Assembly (NCBI RefSeq): GCF_016920785.2
Contig: NW_024609857.1
Span: 134,595,094-134,659,093 of the forward strand
From: Ixodes scapularis
Lineage: Eukaryota; Arthropoda; Arachnida; Ixodida; Ixodidae
Reading direction: 5' to 3'
DNA length: 64,000 bases
Position 1 is the first letter of the stretch. The number at the start of each line of letters is the position of its first letter. The translations under genes and the position numbers were made by a program. The notes beneath the pieces were generated by a model, which was not told the DNA's origin, ran no database searches, and saw nothing but the letters and a program-made list of their open reading frames with translations. Shown here in pieces: positions 33,341 to 44,467 of this stretch.

Positions 33341-34180
33341 TCATACGTGTGCCTTCTTCAATGTCGTTGGTCGTGAGGCTCCCCAGAGAGAATTCTTCAA
33401 AGCAGTCATCATCCTGGTCATTGTGCAACCTCCGCTCTTCTCTTGGGCCTTAGCGCTGTTTCTGTCAACAGACGCTGGCGATATGTCAGATCTTGCGGCA
33501 GGAATAACAGGTTGATCCATATAATGGGCATTGTTAAGGTTGGTGCATATCGCCAAACTTGCTGCATGCTGTTTTCTTGAGCGCTGTATCCCTGTTCTCG
33601 CAGTTTCGTGACTGCGAGAACAGGGATACAGCACTGTTCTCGCAGTCACGCGTGAACAGCGCTGGTGAAGGCTGACTTTTTGGGGTAGTGCTGTTTTCTC
33701 GACGAGTCTGTTTGCCTTACTGCGGCTCAAGTTCTCCCCAGTCGACGCACCTTATTGTCCATCCGACGCAGCCTCCAACAATGATACATGACGCTTTGAT
33801 ATTGCGGCCGCTCTGCACGTCGCGATAATTTTTTCGAGAGTCAAGTTTCTCTCCTGGAACGTCCTTTCGCGTAGAGCTGCGTCGCGAATGCCGATGGTGA
33901 TTCTGTCGCCGAAAAGGCGGTCATGCTTGTCGTCCAAGTCACACTTGTTGGCTTTGTCCTGAAGTTAATTACGCCATGTAGCCATCAATCGGCTGACTCT
34001 CTTTCGGGTACATGCTGTTGAACATGGCTCTTGCTTGCGTTACATCCTTGTGAGGGAGATACTGTTCGTCAACTTTTTCGCGAAAATGGCTGCGACCTTG
34101 TCTCCGATTTGTTCAGCTTCGGCTGGAGAGGGGAAGTAGAAAGCCTGCAACATCTTCCGCGCGGTCGGACCATGAAAAAA
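33341..34180 (-). pseudogene. Gypsy gag remnant
   Basis: Minus-strand blocks DKHDRLFGDRITIGIRDAAL and ERTFQERNLTLEKIIATCRA match the conserved C-terminal part of gag capsid in arthropod gypsy elements (the RL--------L---L----A). The upstream part (33960-34180) is in other frames. A local triplicated and inverted 20-bp segment (33582-33650) disrupts the region downstream of the capsid. Confidence 0.65.
33582..33650. repeat. Local inverted triplication inside gag
   Basis: CTGTATCCCTGTTCTCGCAG, its reverse complement CTGCGAGAACAGGGATACAG, and again TGTTCTCGCAGTCACG occur back to back. The first two form a perfect 20-bp stem with a 9-base loop. The pattern is that of a template-switch event. Confidence 0.8.
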
Positions 34181-34519
34181 ACACCCAACTTATTAAGGTA
34201 GATTCATGTAAATAATTAGCAGTTATGCTTACAAGCGACGAGAGGTGGAACCACCACATAAACTATAATACCGAGAAAGCATTTACAGGGACTGTCCGGT
34301 CGAAACCGGAAGTACTTAAGTTTTTAGGCTCGTTATGTCGAGGGAGCCTTTATGTATACAAACGTCATTTTTATTTTGATATATGATCTCCCGTTATTAA
34401 TTAAACCTTTCATGAGCTTATGTACGAGACTGCGCCCCGAATGTCGCAATTGTCAATGGCTGACATCCGTAACTGCTGCGTGACGTCACAAAACGCAAAG
34501 GTTTGTCGGATGGTCGGGA

Positions 34520-35770
34520 TAACAAGCGTTGATTGATGGATGACTTGTATTTTGTTTCGAATTATATAGTCTTCTGTGCCCTACTGAAATGCGATTCTTC
34601 TAATGCAGTTTCCAAGCATGTGCAAAAAAAGACACGCCTTTTAGCAGGATATTACTCGAAAACAGCCATAAGCTTCGAGCAAACGTATGCCGTTTTGCGC
34701 AAACACCACTGCGACGGCTGCCGATCGAACTTGCTTTGAAAGCATCCTTTGCTTTCAAAGCAAAGGATGCAGATTTCGCCTCTGAAGCGGCAACTAGGTA
34801 CAAGAAGCGGCATCTGGGTACGCATTTTTCCGGATCCACTGGATCGGTGATGAGCCTGCGGGTCGTTCCAGAGGCGATGTCCGCGAGTCGAAGGCAAACG
34901 GCGAATCGTTAAAATGCATGTCGTCACTTGACTTGGACGAGCTTGGTGAATCGTAGCCGCACTCTATTTCCACATGCGGGTCAAACAAAGTTTGGCTGCA
35001 CACGTGCTAAATACAACTTCTGGTATCGTTTCCAGGTGGTCTACCTGTTGTTTTCGGTTTCCCTGAATAATCAAATTGATTGATCCCATTTGGGCGAGGA
35101 GTGGATGAACGTAGTTTAATATCGTTGGCACAGCATCACACCTCAGCTTACGAGTCTTCTGTCCGCTTAGAGCTCAGCTCGTAGCTCTCTTCTGAGATTA
35201 TTTCTGCATAAGCGGGATCTTGACCTTGACGGGAACCAAGTCCCTATGCACGGCGACGGCCCATTTTGCTCGTCACTGCACGTCTCGCGGAAAAGTGCGG
35301 AACGTCATGTCTTGGCTCGCATGTGCTGCCCGGTGGTTGGCGCACAACAACAAAAACGAAGCACGTTGAGCCGTTCACTCGCAGGTAAACGACGTGACAC
35401 AAGTGCTCGCTTTGTGTTGTGTGACGTCAGTGCTCCAATGTTGCCATCGAAAGGAGCGTTTACGCTAGAATTCGATTGGAGCAGTATAAATTCAATTACT
35501 CATGCAGAGGGGCATATAAAATTAAGATATTGCACGTACGATGGGTCTCGAGGCAATAACAATGATATTCAATAGGCGATATCCGAAATTGTCAGCGCCA
35601 TCCAAAGAACGGGAGAGGAACCATGTTCGCCCTCTTGGAAGTGGCGACGAGCGGCCGGAACGGCCGGGAGGCTTTGCGCGCGGTCTCGTATGTGCGGCGT
35701 ACCCTTGGTGTTCTGCAATTGTATGCATGCGTGTAGCCCGTGTAGCAGTAAATAGGGTTTTTCGACGCTG
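34520..35770. other. Left interior of the element, no certain gene
   Basis: A Ser/Asp-rich minus frame (35003-34794; CGYDSPSSSKSSDDMHFND) may be a coding remnant of unknown origin. A perfect palindrome GCATCCTTTGCTT/AAGCAAAGGATGC lies at 34741-34769. Otherwise there is GC-rich leader-like sequence upstream of the THAP start codon. Confidence 0.3.
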
Positions 35771-35775
35771 GCAAG

Positions 35776-35895
35776 ATGACTGTGCATTGGTGCGTTCCAC
35801 AGTGCAAGCAGCGCGGCGTCAGCGACAGCGACAGGAACAAGGAGGATCTCCTTTGACGGAGTGTTTTGATCTTTCAACTTGGAGCCGATTGCGTA
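35776..35895 (+). pseudogene. THAP domain, first exon of the transposase
   Basis: ATG at 35776 opens MTVHWCVPQCKQRGVSDSDR, the first half of a THAP C2CH finger (C-x3-C: CVPQC). A stop interrupts it at LL*. A shifted frame continues VLIFQLGADCV up to a plausible donor GTATGTGG at 35896. THAP domains are the DNA-binding modules of P-type and some Harbinger-type transposases. The second half of the finger is in the next exon. Confidence 0.65.
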
Positions 35896-36314
35896 GTATG
35901 TGGTTGGTGACGTGACCGCGAGCTAGCGCGACTATGTCTCTGCAGTAAAAGATAAAGCCAAGAGGTTTCGTCCTTGTCGCGATATATTGGCGAGACTTAC
36001 CGTAACTGTCCGTACGATAGGGCGGCAGCGCGGACTCACGCGCTATAGTCGTGATTCTGTTCGACCGGAATCGTTCGGCGCAGGTAGCAACACCCGCTTG
36101 CTTTTGCCGTCTCATTTGCTACATTGTTTTCTGCTCGTTGCCATGTCAAAAAAAAAGTTTTGATGTGTTTGTTTGGTAATCCCCGTTTTGCTAGTGAGCA
36201 CCAGTGAAATTATTTAAACGCGTGTTAAAAGCTGCGCGTGCCAACGGCGCTTCTAAATTGTTTATTCAGTGTTTTTTTTTCTTTTCTAAGTATCATTTTA
36301 TCACTTTCCGAGAG

Positions 36315-37082
36315 ATCCCATCCTCTACGAGAAATGGATTATCGCAATGAAAAGAGACGAAGGTGCTAACTTCCGCGTAAACATGAAATCGACGAAAGTG
36401 TGCTCCAAGCATTTCCGTACATGTGACTTTGTACCTGGCGTGGCTAGCGGGCACAACCTCCTTAGGGACACTGCAGTACCGTCAGTGTTCGCCTTCAAAC
36501 CGCAAAGCAATGTTCGAAAGCCCCCAAAGCAACGTGAACCACCACTGCTAAAGAAAATGACCAGCCACTGCAGCCAGTGGCACCGACAGCTCAAGCAAGT
36601 GAAGACGTGCACCAAAACGCGGTGATGGGCAGCAGTTATGGAGTGTATGCCGCTGTTGCAAGCCCAGTGGAACCTGTTCACGACTGCTCTTCACGTGATG
36701 CAGAAGCCGAGCACCTTGCAAGTGTAGTTGACCAGCAGAGGAAAGAAATAGCACGGCTTCGTGATGAACGTGAACAGCTGAGACAGCAACTGGAAAACGC
36801 AAGGCAACGCTACGTGTGCTTCATGCAGAAAAAATCCGCCTCTAGTCCCAGGTTTTGCAAGAGCAGGGAAGATCAGCTTCCTTTTGCATTGAACGCTTCA
36901 AAAACTGTGATGAAGACTTCATGTTTTACACTGGTCTACCGGTATATCAACACTTCGCAGCATTGCTGCGTTTTCTGGACATTGGAAAAGATGGCTGCAA
37001 TGTCTTGCGGACAGAAAGCAGCAGCTGGTAGAATTCTTTGAGGGGCCGTAAGCGAAAGCTAACCACAGCCCTTAGCAAAAAG
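36315..37082 (+). pseudogene. THAP second half, linker and coiled coil of the transposase
   Basis: The segment reads DPILYEKWIIAMKRDEGANF and RVNMKSTKVCSKHFRTCDFV, giving the C-x2-H (CSKH) and the tryptophan of THAP, then PGVASGHNLLRDTAVPSVF. After a frameshift near 36590 comes EHLASVVDQQRKEIARLRDE with REQLRQQLENARQR, a coiled coil. After another frameshift comes CIERFKNCDEDFMFYTGLPV with YQHFAALLRFLDI, the conserved block that precedes the DDE domain in THAP-DDE_Tnp_4 proteins. Homology breaks near 37082 (RKRKLTTALSKKR), where an AT-rich element is inserted. Confidence 0.75.
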
Positions 37083-38790
37083 AGGCCGTACTTCAAACGA
37101 AGTTGAAATATATTTAGTACGAATATTCATTTTGTATTTATTCTGTATTATTTTGGCCGCATTGGAAATACGCGCGTAAGGTATTCAAAATACATTATAA
37201 ATATGAATCAAAAAATATTTTAGATATACCAAAAATATTATCCCTTCACACTCAAGATGCCATTTATGCACTAAAAACCGGTTACACAATATTTTTTTTT
37301 TCCTATTTTCGGTTTTGACAGCAAATGGTGTCCTGTGGTATTTGAAGGCACTACTAAATACATCTCACAAAGCTACATTAGTGACGAACACAAACACAAA
37401 CACCATGACACACTGAACAGCTCATTCACAGTCCCGTTGACTGCTCTAGAGCCTTATATAGCCTACATATTGAAGGTAATCATTTTTTCGGTGACCACCT
37501 CTTCGCTTATTAAGGTTCCAAGTATTCGATCTTCTCCTCGGGAGTCTGTCAAAGGGGAAACAGTGTTTTGAAGTTCGTGGACGATATCTCTTACTAAAAG
37601 GAATTGGTACAACTAATAACAATTCGGCGCAGTCCCTAATACAATATCCACACAAACGGCTCATAAAATACATGTTATTGCTTCTCTGCGTAGCACCACT
37701 CAGGACGAAGCGAATCAAGGCAGTTTCTTCACTTTAAAATACTGTAAACGGCTTTATTTTCGTGAGGACCTAATTCTCGCAAAGTTCGCGAATCGCCTAC
37801 AATTCCGAAAAATAGGTCCCGTGAACAATTCCGGCAAAATGTTAAAACATTAAAATCTATATTGCGATCCCAGCGCGTCGCGAAAATTAGAATTTGCGAA
37901 TTATTCCAAAACTCCAACTTTGACCTAAATCGCGAAATATTGAGCCCGCGAAAAATAAATATTTTACAGTAGTTGTTTTGCCTTTCCTTTTTAGTAGTTG
38001 ACTATTTAATATGGTAGTTAATGTCACTATATTAAAGTCACTATTCACATCACGTACAATGGTGAGTATACACGTTCAGTGAACTAACATTGTGCTAACA
38101 AAACCACGCCAAACGTATCTGTTTAAGCACCTACTGAAGCTTTCCAACATCAGCATATGTTGTGGTTGTAGTTCCCGAACCCCGTTTGTGATTGGTGTGC
38201 AAGGAACTGATCAGGTGTGTTCTTGATAGAAAAAAGGAAACAATAACATAAACTGGGCTGATTTATCAGTGCGATGCTGCGCAATTCAGTAGACAAACTA
38301 ATCAAATGTTGTATTTAGGCGCTTCAGTGTACTCCATATCTGCTTGAAGTGAACTTCTAGAAGGGGAGCTTTTCAATATTTTGGTAGTTTAAGTCAAACT
38401 ACCAAAGTATTGCAGTCAAAAGGTACTTAGAGTATAACACAACAGTATTTACGATATTCAGGTATTTTAAGAGTATTCTGCACGTATTTTTGATTGCTCC
38501 ATTTTTTTAGGGTTGGAGTATATTTTGCATGAATTAAATAAATATTTCGAGAAATATATGTGAAAGGTATTTTGTGCCTATTAATCTAGTATTTACATAT
38601 TTCAAAACGCATGAAGGGAACTTCAAATGTAGTCGAAGTAAAGGTATTTTAAAATGATTTTTAGAAGTATATTTTAGTACTAAGTAAAAAAAAAAGAAGT
38701 TTATATTTTCGGTCTATTTTTCGTGTACTTACAATTATGTACTGTACTTCAAATACACTCAAATTAGAATGTGGTATATTTAAAACGTAT
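37083..38790. mobile_element. AT-rich hAT-like insertion splitting the transposase
   Basis: Transposase coding sequence stops near 37082 and resumes near 38800. The outer 100-300 bp on both sides are full of TTCAAATACA, GTATTTTAAA and TATTTAGTAC motifs in opposite orientation, as in the subterminal regions of AT-rich hAT elements. No transposase remains and no clean 8-bp duplication was found, so an intron with repeats is the alternative. Confidence 0.4.
37742..37969. mobile_element. 228-bp MITE with TA target duplication
   Basis: Ends CTGTAAACGGCTTTATTTTCG and, reversed, CTGTAAAATATTTATTTTTCG are imperfect inverted repeats. They are flanked by TA at 37740-37741 and 37970-37971. The interior is rich in TTCGCGAA-like motifs. 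The TA duplication points to Tc1/mariner-type mobilisation. It sits inside the AT-rich insertion, so it is a second-level insertion. Confidence 0.7.
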
Positions 38791-38799
38791 TAGTTTTCG

Positions 38800-39569
38800 C
38801 CAAGGGAGAGAATGAACTATTTTTACTTCTTGTGAGACTATGTCTTGGTCTCTTCGAAGCAGACTTGGCACACAGGTTTTCCATTGCGCAGTCCACAGTG
38901 TCAAGGATTGGCATGTCCTGGTTGAATTTCCTATATGCAAAGTTGAGCTCATTTCCCCTGTGGGCACTAAGGGAAACAACAGATGCAATGATGCCAGGCG
39001 ATTTTGTTAAGAAAGACGCATCAACGAGGGTAATTCTGGATGCAACGGAGGTGCAGTGTGAAGTGCCGACCTCTCTGTCGCTTTAGTCAAGCACATACTC
39101 AATGTACAAATCTGCAAACACCTTTAAAGGGCTTGTCGGTGTAGTGCCTAATATTTTTCTGGCCTTCGTGTCCGAGCTTTACACAGGATCGACATCAGAC
39201 AGAGAAACTGTCATAAGGAGCGGCTTTTTAGAGATGACATTTGAAGAGAATGATTCCGTGATGGCAGATAAGGGTTTCCTCATTGAGGATTTGCTTGAGA
39301 GAAAAGGTGTAAAGCTGAATCTACCGCCTTTCTTGAAAGGCCGCACATTCACAGATGGACAAGCGCAAGAAACAAAGGAAATCGCATCTCTAAGAATTCA
39401 TGCGGAACGTAGAATACAAAGAATTAAGGCATATCATATCTTTGCTCGGCTGATACCACTGACCCTTGCCCCTGTAGCTAATCAAATTTGGATAGTGGCA
39501 GCTATACTCACGAATTGTCAGTCCCGTCTCATAAATCGCACAGGCAGCGCAGATATGATGGCAGGCTGA
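38800..39569 (+). pseudogene. DDE_Tnp_4 transposase catalytic domain, one in-frame stop
   Basis: A single frame reads NELFLLLVRLCLGLFEADLA, HRFSIAQSTVSRIGMSWLNF, then RVILDATEVQ (first catalytic Asp). After one TAG (39084-39086) it continues TFKGLVGVVPNIFLAFVSEL, YTGSTSDRETVIRSGFLEM, DSVMADKGFLIEDLL (second Asp), KLNLPPFLKGRTFTDGQAQ and LRIHAERRIQRIKAYHIF (catalytic Glu). All three acidic residues are kept. The helix-turn-helix before the core (SQSTVSRI type) is also visible. Only the stop and the upstream insertion break this part. It ends at 39569. Confidence 0.9.
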
Positions 39570-40204
39570 AGCCTAACGAACATAATTATGACCAGCACAC
39601 GTAAACTTTGCCTTTCCCGTAAAATATTGATTATGTGCCCACTCGAAGTACAGACACAATCGGGAGAAAGGGGAACGGGCACTCCCTAGGTTTGGGTACG
39701 AAAAAGCAGGACAGACTTGCGAGGGACCTTGCTTAGTGTGTGTGCCTTTAAATAGGGGGTGGGTGCCCGTTTTCAACATGGGCACATGCTCTGTAGTTTC
39801 CCGATATGTTCACTTCATTTTATACTTTGTGTTTGTGTGTCGAAGCTTTGTGCGACTTGTATGTGTGCTGACCTTCACGAAAGAAACCTGTCATGAGTGT
39901 AGTGCTTGTATGGTCTTTTTTTGTTTCATGCTCGTTCGTGAGAGGAAGCATTTTGTTGAAAATGCAGAGATGGCTGCCGGCGTGATGGACCGTAAATGCT
40001 ACTGTGCCGAGGGGAGGGGTGACGAACTTGATTGAAACACAACAGTTCACCCACCCAGAGACATCTTTATTCTTTATTTAGCCCTAGCTACTGCAGTTTG
40101 ACCTAGTTTACTTGCGAGCAACATAAGGCGACATATGCCCAAAGTAAAAATCATCAAGCTTTCGACGCATTTCCATCAAGTCCTGAAATTTAAAGCGAAT
40201 ACGC
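39570..40204. other. Convergent 3-prime region between the two transposon genes
   Basis: No gene. AATAAA-like and T-rich signals lie on both strands between the two stop codons. Confidence 0.4.
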
Positions 40205-40786
40205 TCAACGACTATCCACTTCTCTGAGCAGACAAAAGTCTCCCCAGCAATATCTAGTCAGAGCCATTTGGCCAAGCATCTGGGCATAATGGTCATGGTC
40301 CCGGTCAAGATGTGGCTTATCGTTTTCATTGAATTTTATGAAGAAGTTCTGCATCCTGGCATAATCTGGATCAGTGTCTTTGAGTGAATACGAATATTTT
40401 ATTTCGAAGACTCCATACGAGAGCTCCTCTGGATCATATACCAGCCTGTCAAGTGTGGCACCAAGCCGCGGGAATCCAGGGTTTACTACTAAGCCGCAGT
40501 GTTGGAGCGACACATTGTGCTTGAAGTTAGACATAACAGCTGTATAGCGGTCCGCAGCCAGACTTTCATTTCTTAGCGCATACTGAACTGCACGAACATG
40601 CGAGATGTCTTTTGGCTCGACGAGGTTCCGCAAGCCCGTTTCTGTCCACTGTTCTCGCTTGGATCCACGACAAAAACTTGACATGGTTAATCGGTTGCGC
40701 CGCGTGTCTCGCCAGTGCGCACTCCGTCCTTGCTGTCTGGAGTTCAGTTCGAGCTCCCTGGCACTTTCCGGCGACACTTCGATCCC
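40205..40786 (-). CDS. YqaJ-like viral recombinase/exonuclease domain (last exon)
   Basis: After an acceptor (TTACCGTTTGTCGCAG) the minus frame is open to the stop near 40205. It reads IEVSPESARELELNSRQQGR, ETGLRNLVEPKDISHVRAVQ, LRNESLAADRYTAVM, GLVVNPGFPRLGATLDRL, YGVFEIKYSYSLKD and HDHYAQMLGQMALTRYCWGD. These are the motifs of the PD-(D/E)xK exonuclease family that includes phage YqaJ and lambda exonuclease: the Asp in GATLDR, the E-x-K pair in FEIK, and the conserved Gln/Tyr of HYAQMLGQM. No stop or shift occurs in the exon, unlike its neighbours. In transposons of this kind the nuclease accompanies a THAP-DDE transposase, which lies convergently downstream. Confidence 0.85.
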   Translation of the reverse strand, partial: GIEVSPESARELELNSRQQGRSAHWRDTRRNRLTMSSFCRGSKREQWTETGLRNLVEPKDISHVRAVQYALRNESLAADRYTAVMSNFKHNVSLQHCGLVVNPGFPRLGATLDRLVYDPEELSYGVFEIKYSYSLKDTDPDYARMQNFFIKFNENDKPHLDRDHDHYAQMLGQMALTRYCWGDFCLLREVDSR

Positions 40787-40884
40787 CTGCGACAAACGGT
40801 AAAAGTCGTTACAGCATATGAACACTACATATATGTAACAGCTCTCCGCCCGATTACTGCATTTTTCCTGGCCCACCAGCCTTG

Positions 40885-42079
40885 CTAAGAAGTGATTGTG
40901 CAAAGTTTTTCTTGTCCGCTGGACTGAAAATGATAATGCAGGATGTTATGCTTAATGCATAAACCTGCAGGGCAGTCAAGTTTTGCCTGACATGTGGCAC
41001 AACCTAACCCCAAATATCTGCAACATCGAGGTAGCCCTTTCGCCATGTTCGTTGTTGTTAGAGTGCAGTACTGTGAAGTCTCTGCTTCCACTTCGTCGGT
41101 GCTGACTTAAGCAGTCTTTGTTTGCGTATGGTTACAGCAGTCGCAACCATATTGACTGTCCCGCGCATTTCCATATGACTTCACTGAAGGGCAGCCACTC
41201 GAAAGCACCGAAGGTGTGAAGGTTCGAATGCTTAGCAGGCGAGAAGCCAGATTACCATCGAGGCTGTGGGAGAAACAACACCGTTAGGGATTGACAATTT
41301 TCATAAGACATGGAATGCCTGTTTCACATGCAGCGACTGTACGAGTAAAACTGGTACAACAGCAGGCGCAGTGAGAGTCATCGCAACGGTTGGATTCACA
41401 TGTTCTGGCCACCGTCGCAATGTCTGATGTAGCGCCACTTTTTTGTTTTTGCTTACAATACAATGTATACGCCTTCATATACATGAATATATCACGTTTA
41501 CATGAACTAACCGACAAGTTCACATTTCTACATTGCTAATACAAGACGAGGCATTTCAGTTTTAGCCTTGCAACGTGCATGAAACGCTGTCTCTCATGGT
41601 CACGTGGCACACAGCAGACGCTGCCGACGCTGCAACAGGATTCCAGCTGGGTGGAACCCTGTCGAAGAGCTGCTGCGACAGTGCCACTGCAATTTTAATC
41701 GGATAAAGACAGGAATTGCAGCATGTGAAACGGGCTTACTGGCGGCATCTCGTACGCATAAACATAGGCGGCAACAGCGTCGCCAATGCGAGCCGCACTG
41801 GCGATCAATCGACGGTGGCGCACTCTGACCAATAGCCAGCGGGTATGCGTCAAATTTACCTTTATAAGGTGCGTGCAAATCTCTGAAATAAACAGTTGTG
41901 AGTCAGCGCTCGTCTTGTGTACTTCTTTGCTTGGTGGCCTAGTTTGCGCTATGCATTATGTCTTACGATCATACCAACCAGCCCAACAACGTATTGTACT
42001 GTCTGCCATGGTTGCCGTAAGCAGCACTTACCGTCAATATTTGCCATTCCTCCGCACTGAGCGTGCCAGAGAATGTGCG
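40885..42079. other. Intron-like region of the YqaJ gene, with a possible small exon
   Basis: A minus frame at 41091-40885 contains Cys-rich text (CCRYLGLGCATCQAKLDC) that could be an exon, but no clear homology was seen. An inverted pair, GCCTGTTTCACATGCAGC (about 41309) and GCAGCATGTGAAACGGGC (about 41717), suggests a small fold-back insertion in this interval. Confidence 0.35.
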
Positions 42080-42607
42080 CTATGGAGTCCCATCGAAGAG
42101 GGAGAGCTCCGGTACTGAAGTTGCAAGGCCGATTCCTGCAGAAATGTTTGCCGAGGTCCACGTCTTGTAGCCGGAGTGTAGCATTGCCTGCTGATAAGAC
42201 AGCGGTGAACCAGCAGGTGCAGGCCCCAGTTTTGTGTCCGTTAGCGGCCCTCGGGCAGCCAGTAGTACTGCGCCAAGGTTTTGGTTCCCAAGGCTCTGGA
42301 GAGTTCTGCCCAGTTCATGCAGCAACTCTAGCTGCCGTTGCTCGTCCTGCTTCTTGGCGCAGGCATCAAACAGCCGCACTGACATAGGTGTGGGCACGCC
42401 GCCTTCACGGGGACTCCTCCAATCCACGTCTTGGACACTCATTGGCCTAATGCCTTGTCGTCGAGGGCGCCGCCACTGTTGTGGGAGCTCAGTGCATGAC
42501 AACTCTGGCGGTGTCTCCTTGTAGCCTTTTGTCTTAAACAAGATGATCAACCAAGAGTGGCGAGAATGTAGCTGCATGCACCGCTTGCTCCAGCAGGGCA
42601 CTAGCAA
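42080..42607 (-). pseudogene. SWIM-finger remnant and linker exon of the YqaJ nuclease gene
   Basis: On minus: CWSKRCMQLHSRHSWLIILF (the position of a SWIM zinc finger, now degenerate), then KGYKETPPELSCTELPQQWR and RPRRQGIRPMSVQDVDWRSP. These are highly characteristic of tick YqaJ proteins between the SWIM finger and the nuclease. LLHELGRTLQSLGNQNLGA and TSANISAGIGLATSVPELS follow. The usual CxC...CxH ligands of SWIM are not intact. It belongs with 43755-43549 upstream and 40786-40205 downstream on the same strand. Confidence 0.65.
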
Positions 42608-42619
42608 GTTGCACCTGTC

Positions 42620-43230
42620 ACTGCACCAGTGTCAAGCCTAAAGGCGACTTAAATTTTATATGGCACTCCAGTCTTCTTCTGGCTCCTGAAGCATGTAGCT
42701 TGTGCATAGATGACACCAAGCCTTTTGGGATAACAAGGAAGGATATGTGAGCTGCGCTAAATGCCTTGTTTTTTTGTTTTGTTTTTTTACTGGTAAGCAC
42801 CTTAAGGGCAGCAAAGAAAAGGCACAGCTATTGACCAAAGAAGTCGCTCATAAAAAATGTGAGGTGGGAGCCGCATATGGAATCTTCTCTGGGCTAGTGC
42901 TCATATAGGAAAAAAATACGTACTGAACTAAGTTATATTGCTGCTATCTCCTGGTACATTCTCACTTGCTAAAGTTCTAGTGCAGGTGTTTTTACAGTTG
43001 ATATGTTGTAGCATAGGCGTGCTACGTCACGGTAAGTTGGCATTGCGAACTAGATAAGAAGAAATACGTTGACCGCTTATACATTAGCACACTTGCGGGC
43101 TATATCATCAGGAAGCTACGCGCGCACTTTGTTGTTGTTAAATTCGTCTCTTTTCATTCAGTGATGTAAATACGTGCCGAAAGCCCATTTCATACGCAGC
43201 GTAGTCGGATCCCGCCGCGAGTCCAACAAG
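42620..43230. other. Non-coding sequence, probable intron
   Basis: No supported coding segment. Contains T-runs near 42770-42790. Confidence 0.35.
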
Positions 43231-43239
43231 CTCGCTCCG

Positions 43240-43462
43240 TCATGGCATACTAAGTAAAGCCTCCCATCGGTAACAAAAGCAAGGCTGGCTCGTGAAAACC
43301 ACATCGTTTAAGCAACGTTTCAGCATAACACCAAGCATTGAAAATCGTTGACTTTTCAAGAGTTCCACGCGAACGCAAGTGCGCCGCTTTGGAAGAACTG
43401 CTTTGCCCGCTTGCGTAGCAGATACGACTTCGGCGTTGTTACGACTAGAACAACAAAGGAAC
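43240..43462 (-). pseudogene. Second exon of the YqaJ gene, with stops
   Basis: After a good acceptor (CCTTTGTTGTTCTAG) the minus strand reads SYLLRKRAKQFFQSGALAF, then KVNDFQCLVLC and RASLAFVTDGRLYLVCHD. It has at least three in-frame stops. The KVND--CLV pattern is what I expect of this position in SWIM/YqaJ proteins. Identification is by position and weak resemblance. Confidence 0.4.
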
Positions 43463-43548
43463 AACGTGAACAAGCGTAGCAAGTAAATTATTTTTTTGTT
43501 TCACAATGTTTACAAAGGAACGCAAGTTACGCAACGGTATTAACATAC

Positions 43549-43755
43549 CTCGAGTCGCAAACGTTTTTTCATCACTGACGAAGGCAGGGTGTACGCTTCG
43601 GTGGCAAAGGCGTACGACTTACTCCGCTGCCGTGACGATGGCGTTTCCGAAGCGCACAAGGCTTCTAACGCGCCCCCAGGTACCCGTGGTAACTCTTCCA
43701 GGTTATTATGCCACATTACGTGATCAAATGACGGAAAACTCTGCCGTTCGCTCAT
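43549..43755 (-). CDS. First exon of the YqaJ nuclease gene
   Basis: The minus strand opens with MSERQSFPSFDHVMWHNNLE and ELPRVPGGALEALCASE. It runs through SYAFATEAYTLPSSVM to a donor GTATGTTA at 43548. FPSFDDV and ELPRVPGGA-like starts are characteristic of SWIM/YqaJ proteins in this context. The ATG at 43755 is chosen because conservation begins there, although the frame extends further upstream. Confidence 0.5.
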
Positions 43756-44030
43756 TGCTTCGCACGCTTCGCTGCCGCCGGCTTGCCACAACGAACATGG
43801 CGACGCTCTCAGTGTTGTCAGATCACCAAGCAATTTCGCATAAGGTCTATTGTTTTCTCAAATAAAAAATTTGACCGCACAATCCCTTTAAGAAACTGAG
43901 ATAGTTAAGGCGATTTCTCGGAGACTGCTTTACTGAAAAAATACTTTATAAAAGTTCATAGGGTGGTTGACCCGTACATTACATATGGTGTTATGGGATA
44001 CGGGTTTCCCGTATGCTAGTGGGAAACCGT

Positions 44031-44275
44031 ACCTGTACAGGTTGACCCATTCAAATACAGGAACCCATACCTGTATGGGTTGACCCATTCAGATACAGGA
44101 ACCCGTACCTGTATGGGTTTACCCATTCAGATACAGGAACCCGTACTTGTACAAGTTAACCCATTTGAATATAGGAACCTGTACCTTACAGGTTGACCCA
44201 TTTAGATATAGGAACCAATATTTATGCATGTTCACTTGTTCAAATAGAGAAACCATAATCTTTACGGGTTTACCC
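44031..44275 (+). repeat. 38-bp minisatellite, about six copies
   Basis: Units read GTTGACCCATTCAGATACAG followed by GAACCCGTACCTGTATGG. Successive starts at 44041 and 44079 give a 38-bp period. Copies decay progressively to the right. The copies are contiguous, with no spacers. Confidence 0.85.
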
Positions 44276-44467
44276 GTTTTGACGCAGTAATAGGAATCAA
44301 CATGGTGTTAAACGTTTGCGTGCGGACGTATGGATTTTTTGCAGGTTTAACAATTTGCATGCATTTGTCATGCATAGAGTAACCATGAGCCAGGTCATTT
44401 CAGGTTATATGTGTACTTAGTGAATGAAAATTGGCATACTGCAGAACATCAAAAAGAAGCTTAGCCT

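Larger units (their letters stand above)
34283..43891. mobile_element. Candidate ISL2EU-type two-gene DNA transposon (THAP-DDE plus YqaJ nuclease)
   Basis: Two convergent genes lie here: a THAP/DDE_Tnp_4 transposase on plus (35776-39569) and a SWIM/YqaJ nuclease gene on minus (43755-40205). The outer sequences TTACAGGGACTGTCCGGTC (34283) and, reversed, TTAAAGGGATTGTGCGGTC (43891) match at 16 of 19 positions and could be the terminal inverted repeats. I recall that ISL2EU elements were described as carrying exactly this gene pair. The ends are moderately supported, the gene content well supported. Confidence 0.6.

Noticed and set aside
44031..44275. CRISPR-like array
   Set aside because: The 38-bp units are contiguous with no unique spacers, and the window is eukaryotic.
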